Origin: Parachaetomium inaequale
Lineage: Eukaryota > Ascomycota > Sordariomycetes > Sordariales > Chaetomiaceae
NCBI GenBank assembly: GCA_033296685.1
Contig: MU854384.1
Span: 62,001-126,000, forward strand
Direction of reading: 5' to 3'
Length of the DNA: 64,000 nt
Positions 12,529-23,444 of this stretch are shown here, one piece after another (the stretch's first letter is position 1; every line of letters begins with the position of its first letter). The notes under the pieces are model-generated. The model was given only the letters and a program-made list of their open reading frames with translations, had not been told where the DNA came from and searched no databases. The position numbers were made by a program, and so were the translations under genes.

Positions 12529-13065
12529 TGCGGCGGATTGCCTTCAGCGCCGGCCAAATGACCTTCTCCTGGCTTGGCACCAGTCGACGTGGTTTGGCGC
12601 GGTTTTCTTGGGGTTGCCGAGGGCAGCACGGGTCGATAATGGGTTGTCATGGAGCACACCGAGAATAAATTTAATCCCCCTCCAACACCGCTCCATCAGC
12701 AGCATGATGGCTCTTCGACTCTTAAACACTCCGGTGAGCAAAGCGAGCTTGGCGAGCCCAGCTCAGTGGCAATCACAGGTCCAACGCAAACCACTGACAC
12801 TCTGATGACTTCTCTCTTACAACCATGTTATCGACTATGCAAACTGTATGGTAGGCAACAAAATGAGAGAAAACAACTCAGTAACCACCAACTGGCACCG
12901 CTGAGAGAAGTGAATCGGCACAAGCAGGGATGTCTACAACTTGTCCGTGCGCCGAAAGAGAAGGTCCGTTGGCTCGAGCATCGTCCGAAAGGATAGTGTC
13001 GTGCAACCAAATTAAGCCTCCTCTACCGACCTTCCTTCTGCGACTCCTGAACCATCTCGCCGGCT
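12529..13065. other. Convergent 3' intergenic region
   Basis: 537 bp between the stop codons of the C2H2 gene and the DUF1996 gene, which face each other. No gene is seen. Confidence 0.55.
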
Positions 13066-14426
13066 TTACATGCTCATGCCCGGGAGCTTGTCGAGCCCTA
13101 TCACCACGTGTCAGCACCCACAATTCCACCCACAGCAGGAGAAGTGGTATATGTGACAAGACAGGGAGGGCAAAAAGAAAAACTTACACTTGTTATAATC
13201 CTCCTTAGCGGCCTGCTTGACGGCGCAGCTGCGGGCCGTGTCGATGCTCTGCGTGCGCAGGCTGGCGCACTGCGCGCCGAAGCAGCCCGACGTGTCCATG
13301 GCCCGCTGCAGCGAGTCGCCCTTCCACCCGAAGACGTAGTCGCCGTGCTGGCCCAGCCCCGTTGCGTCGCCCGTGCTGAGCACAAACGGCTGCGACCCGT
13401 CCGCCGGCCACTCGGCCTTGTTGTTGAAGCCCGTCGTGTCCCACACGACTTCGTACATGAGCTGTGGGATGCGCACCGGGTGCGTCGACGGGCAGTTGCC
13501 GCCGAGCGAGAGGAAGTCGGCGGGGCCCGAGACCGGGTAGGCCACGTGGTCTTGGTGGTTGGGCGTGTCGAGGTTCTTGCCGTCCCAGCAGCTGTTTGTT
13601 CGCCGGGTTAGTCACTGTTTGGTCGGGATGGAGGGGAGAAGGGAAATGGAGAGAGACATACGTAGGGAAGTGGATGTTTGAGCGGATGCCGCCCGGGCAG
13701 ACCTTGTTGGGGAGCGCCTCGGTGTCGACGTTGTTGTCTGAGCAGGGCGCGCCCGTGTCGCCGCCAAAGTTGGGGCCCGTGTAGCAGCGGTAGCAGTTTT
13801 GCCGCTTCAGCTTGGTGTCGGGACGCGACCGCATGTTGGGGTCGCCCACGAGCATGCGGAAGCCCTGCGGTCTGTCAGTACAGGGTGTGCCCGAGAAAAG
13901 AAAAAGAGGGGCGGTGTGCTGACCGGCTTAAAGGCTGTGATCTTGCCCGGCTGGGCCGAGACGTAGTAAACCAGGATACCACCCTGGGTCTGGGTGCTAA
14001 ACCGGTCATTAAACTGGAGGCTGTGGGGAGGTCAGTACGTCGATATCCCTTGTGCTTTTCGATACCAGACTAAACATACGCAGCGCCGCCCTGGGGAACA
14101 CGCTTGTAGCTCCCGTTGCGAGCCTTAAAGTACAGGTTCGCGGTCCAGTAGTTGGAGAAATCGTCGGCAAACTGGCAGGTCGTGCACGAGGCGTGCTGGG
14201 AGACGTCGTCGGTGGGCATGGTGACGTTGAAGGCGTTGCCGCCGACGATCTGGTGGATGTGCGGCGAGGGGATCTGGCCCGGGTTGACGAGAGGGTCGAT
14301 CCGGTCGATGACGACCTGGGCGCAGCCGAACCGCAGCATGGTCAGGCCGCCGGCGCCACCAGCCTGGGGCGCCGCCTCGGCGAGCGCCGAGAGGGCGAGG
14401 AAAGCGGACTGGGCCGTCCACTTCAT
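13066..14426 (-). CDS. Secreted DUF1996-domain protein
   Basis: Extracellular protein of unknown activity, frequent in moulds. Five exons: 14080-14426, 13924-14020, 13662-13864, 13188-13591 and 13066-13097. All four introns (53-97 bp) keep frame and the product has 360 residues. A signal peptide (MKWTAQSAFLALSALAEA) is cut near the Ala-rich site. The DUF1996 signature is clear: RIDPLVNPGQIPSPHIHQIV near residues 45-65, a CTTCQFADDFSNYW segment and the late GDYVFGWKGDSLQRAMD motif. Cysteine pairs suggest disulphides. The small last exon (32 bp) encodes the C-terminus ending LDKLPGMSM and is the least certain join. A 22-bp tandem repeat and a TATAAG lie upstream. Confidence 0.93.
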
Positions 14427-14510
14427 TTTGGGCGAGTCGACTGGTGGTCGTTCAGGGGAACGGGGGTTGTCAGCCTCGTCGGATCGTGGGGAGGACGCCG
14501 AGGAGAGGGC

Positions 14511-14581
14511 GATGGAGCAAGCAACGGCTGGCGATGGAGCAAGCAACGGCTGGCGATGGAGCAAGCAACGGCTGGCGATGG
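14511..14581. repeat. 22-bp tandem repeat, about 3.2 copies
   Basis: The unit GATGGAGCAAGCAACGGCTGGC occurs perfectly at 14511-14532, 14533-14554 and 14555-14576, and a fourth copy starts at 14577. It lies 85-155 bp before the DUF1996 start, between its TATA box and its ATG, so it is probably in the 5' leader. Perfect identity means recent expansion; the length is likely to vary between strains. Confidence 0.95.
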
Positions 14582-14619
14582 AACCTAGGGATTCAACCGC
14601 GCGCGTTGCCTCGTCTTCT

Positions 14620-14625
14620 CTTATA
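14620..14625 (-). promoter_or_regulatory. TATA box of the DUF1996 gene
   Basis: TATAAG on the minus strand, about 195 bp before the ATG at 14426. The 22-bp repeat array lies between the two. Confidence 0.45.
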
Positions 14626-15883
14626 CGCAACTGCGAGAGGAGCATGGAGCCCCACGCGGTCTCCCGGATTCCACCATTCAGGTGCCAACTGCCGCTGGGG
14701 CGTGGTGAGGCGAAGTGCCGAGCTCATGGGGCCAGTGGGCTGTATATGGCCAATATCCAAATGGATAGTGTTGTATAGGCTGGGACCTATCGGAGTCGTT
14801 TCTCGGCGCGGATGAGCTTGATTGGGGCGCGGTGGGGTAAATAGACGGGTAGGGAGGGTGATATGGACGCCTCCCCGGCAAATTCCTACTCGGGGAGTAG
14901 CAGGCCCCGGCGAGGCGTCACTAATGGTCGCCGCCTTGCCTAGGCTGAGAGTACGGCAGATCTGTGATAGGACGGGGATAGCGAAATAAACGCGGAGTGC
15001 AAAGGCATGGGGGCAAGTTGCCATATTCGGATGCCCAAGAGGGCCGGGAGCAACACAACCGGGGGATGGAGTGGTCGCCAAGGACATGTGGCCGGTACAC
15101 CCAACATAGATGAGCTCTGGTGGCAGAATGTCGGGCGACCCATGTTGTCTTGGAGGTGGCAAGATGTGTTGGTTGGGTGAGGTGGACTGAACCGGGTTCT
15201 CGAAGTCTCATAACCTTCCACAATCCCTACGGCCTCGCGGTTGGACCTGCGCAGTGGAACGGTGTCATCTCTCAGGCTGAGTTGGCCCGACGAAATTATG
15301 TGCCACAGCAGAGTGGCAACAGCGCGGGATGGATGTATGGAAACGTCTAGAAGGTCGGGATGGGCACTGCCGAATATGAGGTGTGCGGGCTGCCGTTGAT
15401 GGCCGTTTTTCTGTGAGGCGGGCCTGAGAGAAACGGGTGAAAGGATCTATGGACATATTAGCGTTCCTATGTTAAATGAACATCCTTGCCCATCCGAGGC
15501 ATCTGACTAGCTGCCGTATGATGTCGCGATTTGGGGGAGATCACGTAGTCTCTTCTGCTTGATCTGGGAGCACACTTCAGCAGCAAGTCTCTAATCACCT
15601 TGGGGGCGGTCAGGATGCCAGGATTGATAGCACATGTTCGACATCACCGGGGCGTTAGTTCACGGAGGTTTCGGTCATCGATCGTTTTAACACGGGCTGT
15701 AGAAATACACCCGGACTCGGGCCGCATCTGAAGCTCACGATGCTGCAGTGCTTTGGGAGTCCGCACGGCGAACTTCCCTCTTGGAGTTGAGTATTGTCTG
15801 GACTGGTTAAGTTTTACATGATGGAAATCCCCTCTCCAGCGCTTCCCCTAAAACCGAAGAATTAAAGCCAGGCCAGCCACACT

Positions 15884-17694
15884 TTACCATGTGACGGGAA
15901 GTTTAACGATGCCGACATCGCGCTTCAGAGGCGTGTACTCGACCTCCTCGATCGAAGTGGCGAGCTTTAGGTCGGGGACCTTCTCGAACAGTGATGCTGA
16001 GGGGGCAAATTGTCAGCCACCTTTCTTCACGGGTGTATCTTCAAGAGCACAGCTCACTGAACACGCTTGACAGTTCTGCCTTGGCCAAATGCTCAGCGAT
16101 GCAACGGTGGTCGCCGAATCCGAAGCCGAGCGGGTCCTCGTTGGGCCACTTGCGGCGCATGTTGAACTTGTCGGCGTTCTCAAAGATGTCCTCGTCGCGG
16201 TTGGCCGACTGGTTCGATGCGATGATGCCCTGGCCCGCCTTGATGAGCTGTGGGGGTTACAAGTCAGCTAAGACACAACAGTCCACCTTCCCAGGTCTAT
16301 TACCTTCCCGCCAATCTCGACATCTTCCTTGGCCGTGCGCTTCATGGCCATCGCCGAGGCTGTGTGGTAGCGGCACAGCTCCTCCACGAACGGCCCGGCC
16401 CACTTCGTCGGGTCGGCCTTCAACTCGGCCAGCTGATCAGGATGCTGAAACAGGGTCACCACGCCCTAGGCCGGTTAGTGGGCCATATTCATGGCTCCAA
16501 AGCCTCCACAACATCCTTGAAGATACAAGGCACTCACGAGAGCAATCATGTTCACCATGGTCGCATTGCCAGCCACGAGTAGCAGAAACGCCATCTGCAC
16601 CGCGTCGGCCTTGTCGAGGTTCCCCTTCTTCACGTGCTCCGTCACCAACTGGCTCACAATGTCGTCCTTGGGCTCTTCCATGCGCTTCTCGGTGAGAGTG
16701 GTGAGGTAACGGATCAGTTCACTAACGGCGGTCAGCCTATCCCTTCAACAACTCTGCTCAGCATTCTTACTCGGCCGCGGCAGATGCTTCTCGAGCAGTT
16801 GCGCTTCCGTTTGTCCGAACCGAGTTCTGCTGCGTCAGAAACTCGAGGTCTTCGAACGGCACACCAAGGAGGGTGTAGATGATCTGCCCGAGTCAGTGCC
16901 AATGTCCCCATGAACTTCAGACCCGCGACCGTACGTATGACGGAACAGGCAGCGCAAATTCCTCCACCAAATTCACCGGCCCGTTCGCACATCCCTTCGC
17001 GATCATCCGATCCAGCAAGTCGTTCACGGTCTTGTCAATGTACGACTGCATCGACTTGACCTTCTCAGGGGTAAACCACGACTGCACCATGCCCCTGTCT
17101 CCTGTCAGCCTTTCCCCCGAAACAAGCAAAATTCCCCCATCAACCCTACCCACCTATGCCTCATATGCTCCGGCGGATCCATATCCACAAACGTCGGCCT
17201 CTGCTTGGCCGCCTGCTTCCCCCCATCACTGAGCTCGGGGAACCCGGGACGTCGTCGTTCCTATTCCATCCCCGAACCACAAACAGTCAGCCCCAGCAAC
17301 TAACCCGATCCCATCCCCAACCCTGTAGAGAGCACCCGCAGGTATATTTGACCTAGTAGGGGGCACGCACCTTGGACAACCGCTGATCCGTCGCGACCTG
17401 GCAAACGTCCTTGTACTTGGTCACCAGCCACGCCGCGGTGCCGTCGTACAGCTGGACCTGCGAGACCGGGTCGGCCGTGCGCAGGCGGGCGAACTCGGCG
17501 GGGGGTTCGATCCCGGAGGCGCGGTCGAAGGGGAAGCTGGGGAGGGAGGAAGTCGAGCTCATGGTTGGAGAGGTTGTGCTAATCGAGGCAACGCGTCTGG
17601 TATTGAGCGTGATTCGGGCGGCGGAGCGGAGGACGCGGGATGGATGATGGGGGGTGGAGAGGGTGGTGCGTGTTAAGCGGGCTGGGAACATCAT
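15884..17694 (-). CDS. CYP55A: Nitric oxide reductase cytochrome P450 (P450nor), two possible starts
   Basis: Reduces NO to N2O with NADH directly, without a reductase, in fungal denitrification. Eight exons: 17371-17694, 17154-17260, 16935-17094, 16771-16883, 16538-16721, 16304-16465, 16058-16247 and 15884-15996. All joins keep frame. The full product has 450 residues. From Met45 (ATG at 17562) it has 406, close to the 403 of the Fusarium enzyme. Residues 1-44 (MMFPARLTRTTLSTPHHPSR...) are Arg/Ser/Thr-rich with no acid, like a mitochondrial presequence. Family marks are FPFDRASGIEPPAEFARL, the I-helix AGNATMVNM, EELCR (ExxR) and the haem loop GFGFGDHRCIAEHLAKAE. Two products, mitochondrial and cytosolic, are therefore likely from one gene. 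Confidence 0.95.
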
Positions 17695-19339
17695 GTTGGG
17701 CTTTGCTGATGGTCTTGGTGGTGGGTTTATATACAGCGGCCGTGGTGCGTGGGAGTCTAAGTTGTGTTACTGGACAGTGTGCTTAGCAAGCGTCGGAGGT
17801 CGTATACTTGATATAGGATTTGGATCATGCCATGCCCGTATGGACCGGTCTAGGCACGTCAGTGCATCGTCAACGATGTCGGACTGGCGGATCGGGCATG
17901 CGATGCACCGTCCCGGGCCTTTTCTCATGTTGCCCGAACTGGGTCACGTCACGGGTGCATATCCATGACAGCGTCAAACTGTCTCGTACCCGACCTAGCC
18001 GTTTCTTCCGCGGAGGTCTGGAGATGTTGAGTTTCGCATCGGTTGTCTTCAAGGAGGGTGCATTTGTGGAACTTGGGGAAGAACGGCGTTTTCCAATCAA
18101 GCTATTGACAAATATTACCAGCCCTTCCATTCGTTGGGAGAGGGCTGTTACTCATGACGAAGTTTGGTTTGTGGGGTAGCTGCAGAGGTGGTCTGATGCA
18201 TCGATGCTCGGGTTCAGGGGTACAACCGTGCAACCAGGACTTCCCGAATCCCCGTTTCCAAGGACCTCCTGGGAAGTTGTTGCACAAGCTTCGCCAGGGC
18301 GCACTCGGAGCACAGACATCGATCGCCGACATATCTCCCGGGGCGCCGGAGGTTCGGAGAGAAGACGAAGTTGGCTATGATCACTCAGCATTGGGCAGGA
18401 CGATGATGTAGGCGGTTGCATTGCAGATGAAGAGGCATGTGATGGAAAACCTGAGGAACAGCTTTCTTACGGTTTCCATGCCGCAACGGTTTGTGAACCT
18501 TACTATTAACCTGTATTGTTAACCTTGTCAGCTTCATAAAATTACATTCTGTTACCTCGTGATGATACCGCGCCGGAGATGCTTCAAACCAAGGGTCAGG
18601 CCACGGTTTTTATAGCACAAACTGTTATGCTCGTACAACGGCGGTTAAGACAAAATCAGTTTAGACTCCGCGAGAACTGGGCGGCGCAGCACTTATACAG
18701 TAAAAGTATTACTCCGTGGGCCATCGGGTGCAAGCGTTGAGTTGGTCCGATCCACCCGAGCTCGACAGTTCCGTTCTAGACCGCGCGTTCCTCCGCGCTG
18801 CCGGCACTCTGTTTCGGGATATGCGGATCAAGGACGCAAATCTGGGGGAGCCGGCCGCTCGGTGCGGCCTGCATTAGCCAAGCAGGTTGCACATGCAAGC
18901 GGCCCAGCCATGCAACCCGTGGTGCCGCAGACCAGGTCGCCTTTTCCGGCCTCGATGCTCCGGGCTATCTCACCTGGGGCCATGGCCGTCTGATCGACTT
19001 CGCAAAGCCAAATATTTCCCTTTCGGGTCTGCCCGTGATGCTGGGAATCATTGGTCTCCGTCTGGGACTCCGTTTGGTGATCGCGCATCACGGTCTGCCA
19101 CTCCACAACGAACATCACGAGCGTACTTAGTTTTAGCCCTGCAAAGGGCAACCTAATCATCTCTCTCCTTTGTATTTATTCCTGGCACAGGACATCACCA
19201 CTGCTTCCATTCCAGCAACGCTTCACCAACCCGCACCCACCTCCGATTACCCCTGACCTCAACGGGCTGGTCCCGCCCCCAAGTTACACTCAACACCACA
19301 ATACCACCTTTTAATGGTAATCAATACACTCTAATAACC
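17695..19339. other. Intergenic stretch of 1.6 kb
   Basis: Divergent promoters of the P450nor gene and the gene at 19340. No gene is recognised. The segment 18480-18720 is more AT-rich than its surroundings. The sequence just before 19340 (about 19190-19335) is C-rich and T-rich, like a leader. Confidence 0.5.
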
Positions 19340-19911
19340 ATGACGCAAGTAATCAACCTCTCCGCCACGGCGCGCTCACGCCGGCGCATGGCGGCCCGCC
19401 TCGGCTTCGAGTCGGTGCGCGACCTCGAGAGCTGGGAGGAGGAGATCGTGCTCGACCACTTCGCCAACTTCATCTGCGACTACCTCGCCATGGGGTACAC
19501 GGTCCAGCCCGACAAGCGGGAGCTGGTTGGGTACATCGACCTGGACAATGCCGTCGAGAAGAGGATAGAGATGCTGGAGGAGAAGCGGTTCGAGATGGTG
19601 CTGGATCCGGATAAGAGCGAGTGTAAGTTCCCTTGATGTCTGGATAAGGAGGCGAGGAGGCTAACCGAGGTGGCGTAGGGACCGCAAAGGATCACTACAA
19701 GCAGTTTGTTATTGGCGTCGTGGCCGATGATATCTGGCTGGGGAGATATGGGGTTGATGGGGCGTGTATCTGCAAGCGCGAGTGGACGGCGAAGGAGACG
19801 ACGATCAAGATGGTGCGGTTCCTCGAGTTTTTGGTGCAGGAGTGGGCGGATGGGCCGGGGGATGTCCCCCAGAGGGAGAAGACGGCGAGGGTGCAGTGCA
19901 CCCCGATCTGA
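19340..19911 (+). CDS. Hypothetical 171-residue protein
   Basis: Two exons (19340-19622 and 19679-19911) with a 56-bp intron (GTAAGT...GTAG); the join makes a Trp codon and keeps frame. The protein is acidic and soluble with no signal peptide. It has a basic start (ATARSRRRMAARLGFESV) and a helical middle (LDNAVEKRIEMLEEKRFEMV). A Trp/Gly-bearing second half includes DHYKQFVIGVVADDIWLGRY. I do not recognise a family. The clean intron and codon use support a real gene, perhaps limited to related fungi. The ATG at 19340 has the context ACCATGA. Confidence 0.65.
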
Positions 19912-21135
19912 AAGCAGTGTGGCAAAAGGTCATTCTTCGAACATATGGGTTACTAAGGTCATTACTTTCGGCGTTTTGGGTTGGAGGCAGGTCTTGGTCG
20001 TCGCCTGATAGGGACACAAAGCTGATAGGGATGATACCACGCCTGGTTACAAAGCCTGCGCTAGTATATAGAAACAAATGATGATCCTTTCCGTCTTCCT
20101 GGGCAACCCAGGCTGTTTCCAATGCATTGCCCTCACCATTCTCGGCATATTGGGAGTAAAGAGCCCGAACTTAGGGCACCGAGCTGGATGTGTCTCGTTC
20201 AGCACTGCCAAATAAGCGCTAGAGTGTGGCAAGGTTGCTAACCCTCACGCAACTAGTCTCCCTTAAAGCTGCAGTCTGCGAGCGAGACTTTAAAAGAAGA
20301 GATGCGCCACAGAATTCACGTACCTAGCCCGCCTGTGGCGGGAGAGGCTGCTGCTAGATCTACCGTGGCAGGAGAAGCCGCATGCGCACGCGGCCGTCCG
20401 TTCGAAAGAAGAGTAGTACGGGAGTAGGGCGCCGACGTGGTCGTGGCCTGGGGTCGATATGTAGGGGTTAGAGGTGAGTGGGTTGGTTGTGCAGCCTGAT
20501 CTTGGGACTGTAGCGTTGATGGAGGTGAGGTGATGGGGATGGAGGTGACAGAGGGGGCAGCGATGAGGTTAGAGGGAAGGTTAAATGGGGTGGTGGGGAC
20601 GGGACGGGGTGGAGGTCAAGTTTGAGGGGACGGCCGGGTATCGGAGGGGGTAGGTATATGGAGAGGCCGGGGAGGGGTTCGGGTGGCTGACTCTGATGTA
20701 AGCCGGTGGACATGACGGCGCGGGGATGTATATCTTGCCGGTGTTTGGAATTGGAATTGGAGCCTCTCAAGCCCTGGCTGTTCATGGGTTGGTCTTTGGT
20801 GAATAAAGAGAAATACCGTGACTCCATGTCATGAGAGTGTTGGTGGTGTGACTGTGGCGGTGGACACCCGGTAGGGCTGAGACACGCAGGCATACCTACT
20901 AAATGCAGCACGAATGGTGAGGAATGGAAATTCAGTGCTTGTGCGAGCACAAGGTCTAATGTGTTATTATGCTGTCAATCCATCTCTATCAGTCATCATC
21001 ATGAATCCAACCCAATAAAAAGCTATGCCAGAAAGGAGTGATCCGAAGAGAAACCCAGCCATGCCCCATGCACCATATCGAAAGCAGTCCGCATCATGTC
21101 GTCAATCTCGTCCGAGTCCAACCCAAGTACTCAGC
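19912..21135. other. Intergenic stretch of 1.2 kb
   Basis: Convergent 3' ends of the gene at 19340 and the cysteine-rich gene at 21136. A G-rich stretch at about 20460-20690 gives a Pro/Ser/His-rich open frame on the minus strand that looks like low-complexity noise. No gene is called. Confidence 0.5.
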
Positions 21136-21564
21136 TTAGACGCTGGCGACGCAGTAGGGGATGCCGTTGAGGTACTCGCAGTGGGAGCGCTCGGGGCAGT
21201 TGCCGACGAACTGCAGCGTGTTCTGGGTGTCGCAGACCTGGATGGCGTACGGGCCGAAGCAGTCGTACTTGCCCGGGGTCTGGCACTTCTCGCCGGGGCT
21301 CTGGCCGGGGCGGCCGTTGCGGGCCTGGACCTTGGCGGTGTTGGTGCAGAAGGGCAGTTCGAAGCCGTTCTGGGGGAGATTCTCGCAGGCGGTGCCGTCG
21401 GGGCAGGGGCCGACCAGCTCCCACTGGTTCGAGACGTTGCAGATCTCGATGCCGGTGTTGGGGTTGGTGCACCGGTACTTGCCAAAGGTGCAGGCCTCGC
21501 GCTTCTCGGAGGGGGCAGCGATGGCCGAGACGGCGAGGACAAGGGCGGCAGCGATGTACTTCAT
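21136..21564 (-). CDS. Small secreted protein with two six-cysteine modules
   Basis: 142 residues, single exon. The signal peptide MKYIAAALVLAVSAIAA is followed by SEKREAC, a Kex2-type KR site plus EA as in processed fungal secreted peptides. Two homologous modules follow. Module 1 has Cys 25, 32, 42, 54, 60 and 73. Module 2 has Cys 94, 102, 111, 123, 129 and 138. Both share GKY-x-C, IxxC, VGxCP and a closing Pro-aromatic-Cys (LPFC/IPYC). The twelve cysteines suggest six disulphides in a stable extracellular protein. Its role is unknown: a wall-associated, antimicrobial or host-interaction protein are all possible. A TATAAG lies 153 bp upstream. Confidence 0.85.
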   Translation of the reverse strand: MKYIAAALVLAVSAIAAPSEKREACTFGKYRCTNPNTGIEICNVSNQWELVGPCPDGTACENLPQNGFELPFCTNTAKVQARNGRPGQSPGEKCQTPGKYDCFGPYAIQVCDTQNTLQFVGNCPERSHCEYLNGIPYCVASV

Positions 21565-23444
21565 TTTGAATGTGGTTGTAGTAGAATGATGATGGCTCTG
21601 GAAGTGTCGTAGATGTGTTGATGTGGTTGTGTTGTGTGCGAGATGTTGTGATGGGAGTGTTGGATGTTGTGATGATGATTCAAAAGAGAGGCAGGATGGG
21701 GTGAACTTCCAGTCATCTTATACTCGGGCCTCAACAGGCTTCACACCTCGGGCTCCATGCCCCCCTTGCACCACGAGACCTCACTCAGAGCCCCTTTGGG
21801 CAGAGTCCACATGGCAGAGCCTGACCAGCATCGCCATGATGCTTCTCGGCTCTCCACGAATCCCGTGATGACCGGGATGATACGAGAGTCTCAGCGCTGT
21901 GTGAGTCCCAAATGGGGACAAAACACGAGACTGTCTAGGGTAACACGAGGGACGAAGCCACCAAAGGTTCAGATCAACATGGCAGTGCCGACGGAGGAAG
22001 AGGCGTCGATGCTGCTGCGAGCACGTTGTTCCGCTCCGGCATCATTGGTCCAGGTCCAGCCCTCTACGTAATGACAAGACGGACGGATCCTATCATGAGA
22101 GAGACCAGATTCTTGCTCTGCGATGGCGTTCTGGACACGAAGTTCACCACCACACTGACCGCATCATCCCCGGGGCAACATGCTGCCGTCAGCCCACGGA
22201 CGCTGTCGAATACGAGCAAGGGTTATTTTTAGGCTCCCGCTTCTTGGCTCCCAGCCCGAGCCTTTGGGAAGCGGGAATCGCCTGGCCCGCTCCACACTCC
22301 CTGCCGGTGGGCTGACATGGCGGGGGCGGAGTCTTGTGCTGACCGAAGCCGTGACCAATGACAGCGGTGAAGACGCGCTTTGTTCGCCAACATTGACTCG
22401 ACGCCCATCGCCATCGCGGACAACGCAGAACAGCCTGGCCTCCCTGTGCTGGCATCACCCTGTCTTGTTGGGCGGAGACGACGAGTCCAGATCTCAAGAC
22501 AATAAGGCTAAGATGGGGGACCGATGCTGACGGAGTTCAAAGGAGCTCACAATAGCCACTCTAGAATAACAGATCACTGGCCTTAGCCTTCAGCATGACA
22601 TCCTGCATGATTCTGATTCCCGGAATAGTCGGAATACGGCTTAGAGACTCGAAATTCTTTCTCCATCATCCATGTCTCCCCTTTGAGCCGTGGAGACTTC
22701 CTCTCAACCGGAACAGTTCACTCTAATTTGAGCCTTGGGATCAAAATGGAAGAGCCGGAGAGACCAACTCGACGTGTGACGCCGTCAAACACAAGAACCC
22801 GGTTCAAAGAGGGCGGTCCCTTCAGCCATCGTCACCACATTATCCGAGTGTTCAGTCTAATAGGCCGTGATACATGATGACTCCCCTTAATCTCGGGAAT
22901 GTCTCTTACATACAGCCAATGAACAAATCCTCGGAAGTCCTCTACTAAACTTACCGAGACAGAACCTCGAATAATCCTCCTGGATAGTGAAGTATGCCTC
23001 CCAGCACCACCAGCCTTGACCTTGAGAACCGAAGTTTGGACTGCGCTGGAAAGTTGTTACGGGGCGAGTCTGGCACCCTGCTAGGAGTGGGAGAGATGCC
23101 TGTATACGCAAGTTATATCTTAATGCTAGACCAAGTGTACCTACCTTCGCCGTCAATGTTGAACTCTCTATAGTATTGTGCATTAGACGCTATGCTATTC
23201 AAATCGGGGACGATGTAATCTGTTAACGCTATGTCAACAACGCTGCCCTTGCAGAATACAATGGTATGAGTACGAGTGACAGCGCTGACGTGAGATGGAT
23301 CCTCACTTCTCAGACAGACACGAAGTCTACGACTCTCAGTCTTCGCTCCACACCGACAAGATTAGTGCCAGGGACTTGTTACTCCCCGATTACGTGATGT
23401 ACAGGTCAATAGCACAGAAGCAAGCAACAAAAATACACTGATAC
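21565..23444. other. Intergenic stretch of 1.9 kb
   Basis: Promoter of the cysteine-rich protein gene plus the 3' region of the ankyrin gene; both genes are on the minus strand. Overlapping open frames near 22160-22530 have no family similarity. I see no gene, RNA or clear repeat. Confidence 0.45.
21717..21722 (-). promoter_or_regulatory. TATA box of the cysteine-rich secreted protein gene
   Basis: TATAAG on the minus strand, 153 bp before the ATG at 21564, followed by a leader containing TGTTG repeats. Confidence 0.5.

Larger units (their letters stand above)
14427..15883. other. Intergenic stretch of 1.46 kb
   Basis: Apart from the 22-bp repeat and the TATA box I see no gene. It holds the promoter of the DUF1996 gene and the 3' region of the P450 gene, which are on the same strand. 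Open frames near 14600-15220 overlap on both strands and look random. Confidence 0.5.

Noticed and set aside
20468..20950. 160-codon open frame on the minus strand.
   Set aside because: Pro/His/Ser low-complexity sequence caused by a G-rich stretch; no start context or conserved segment.
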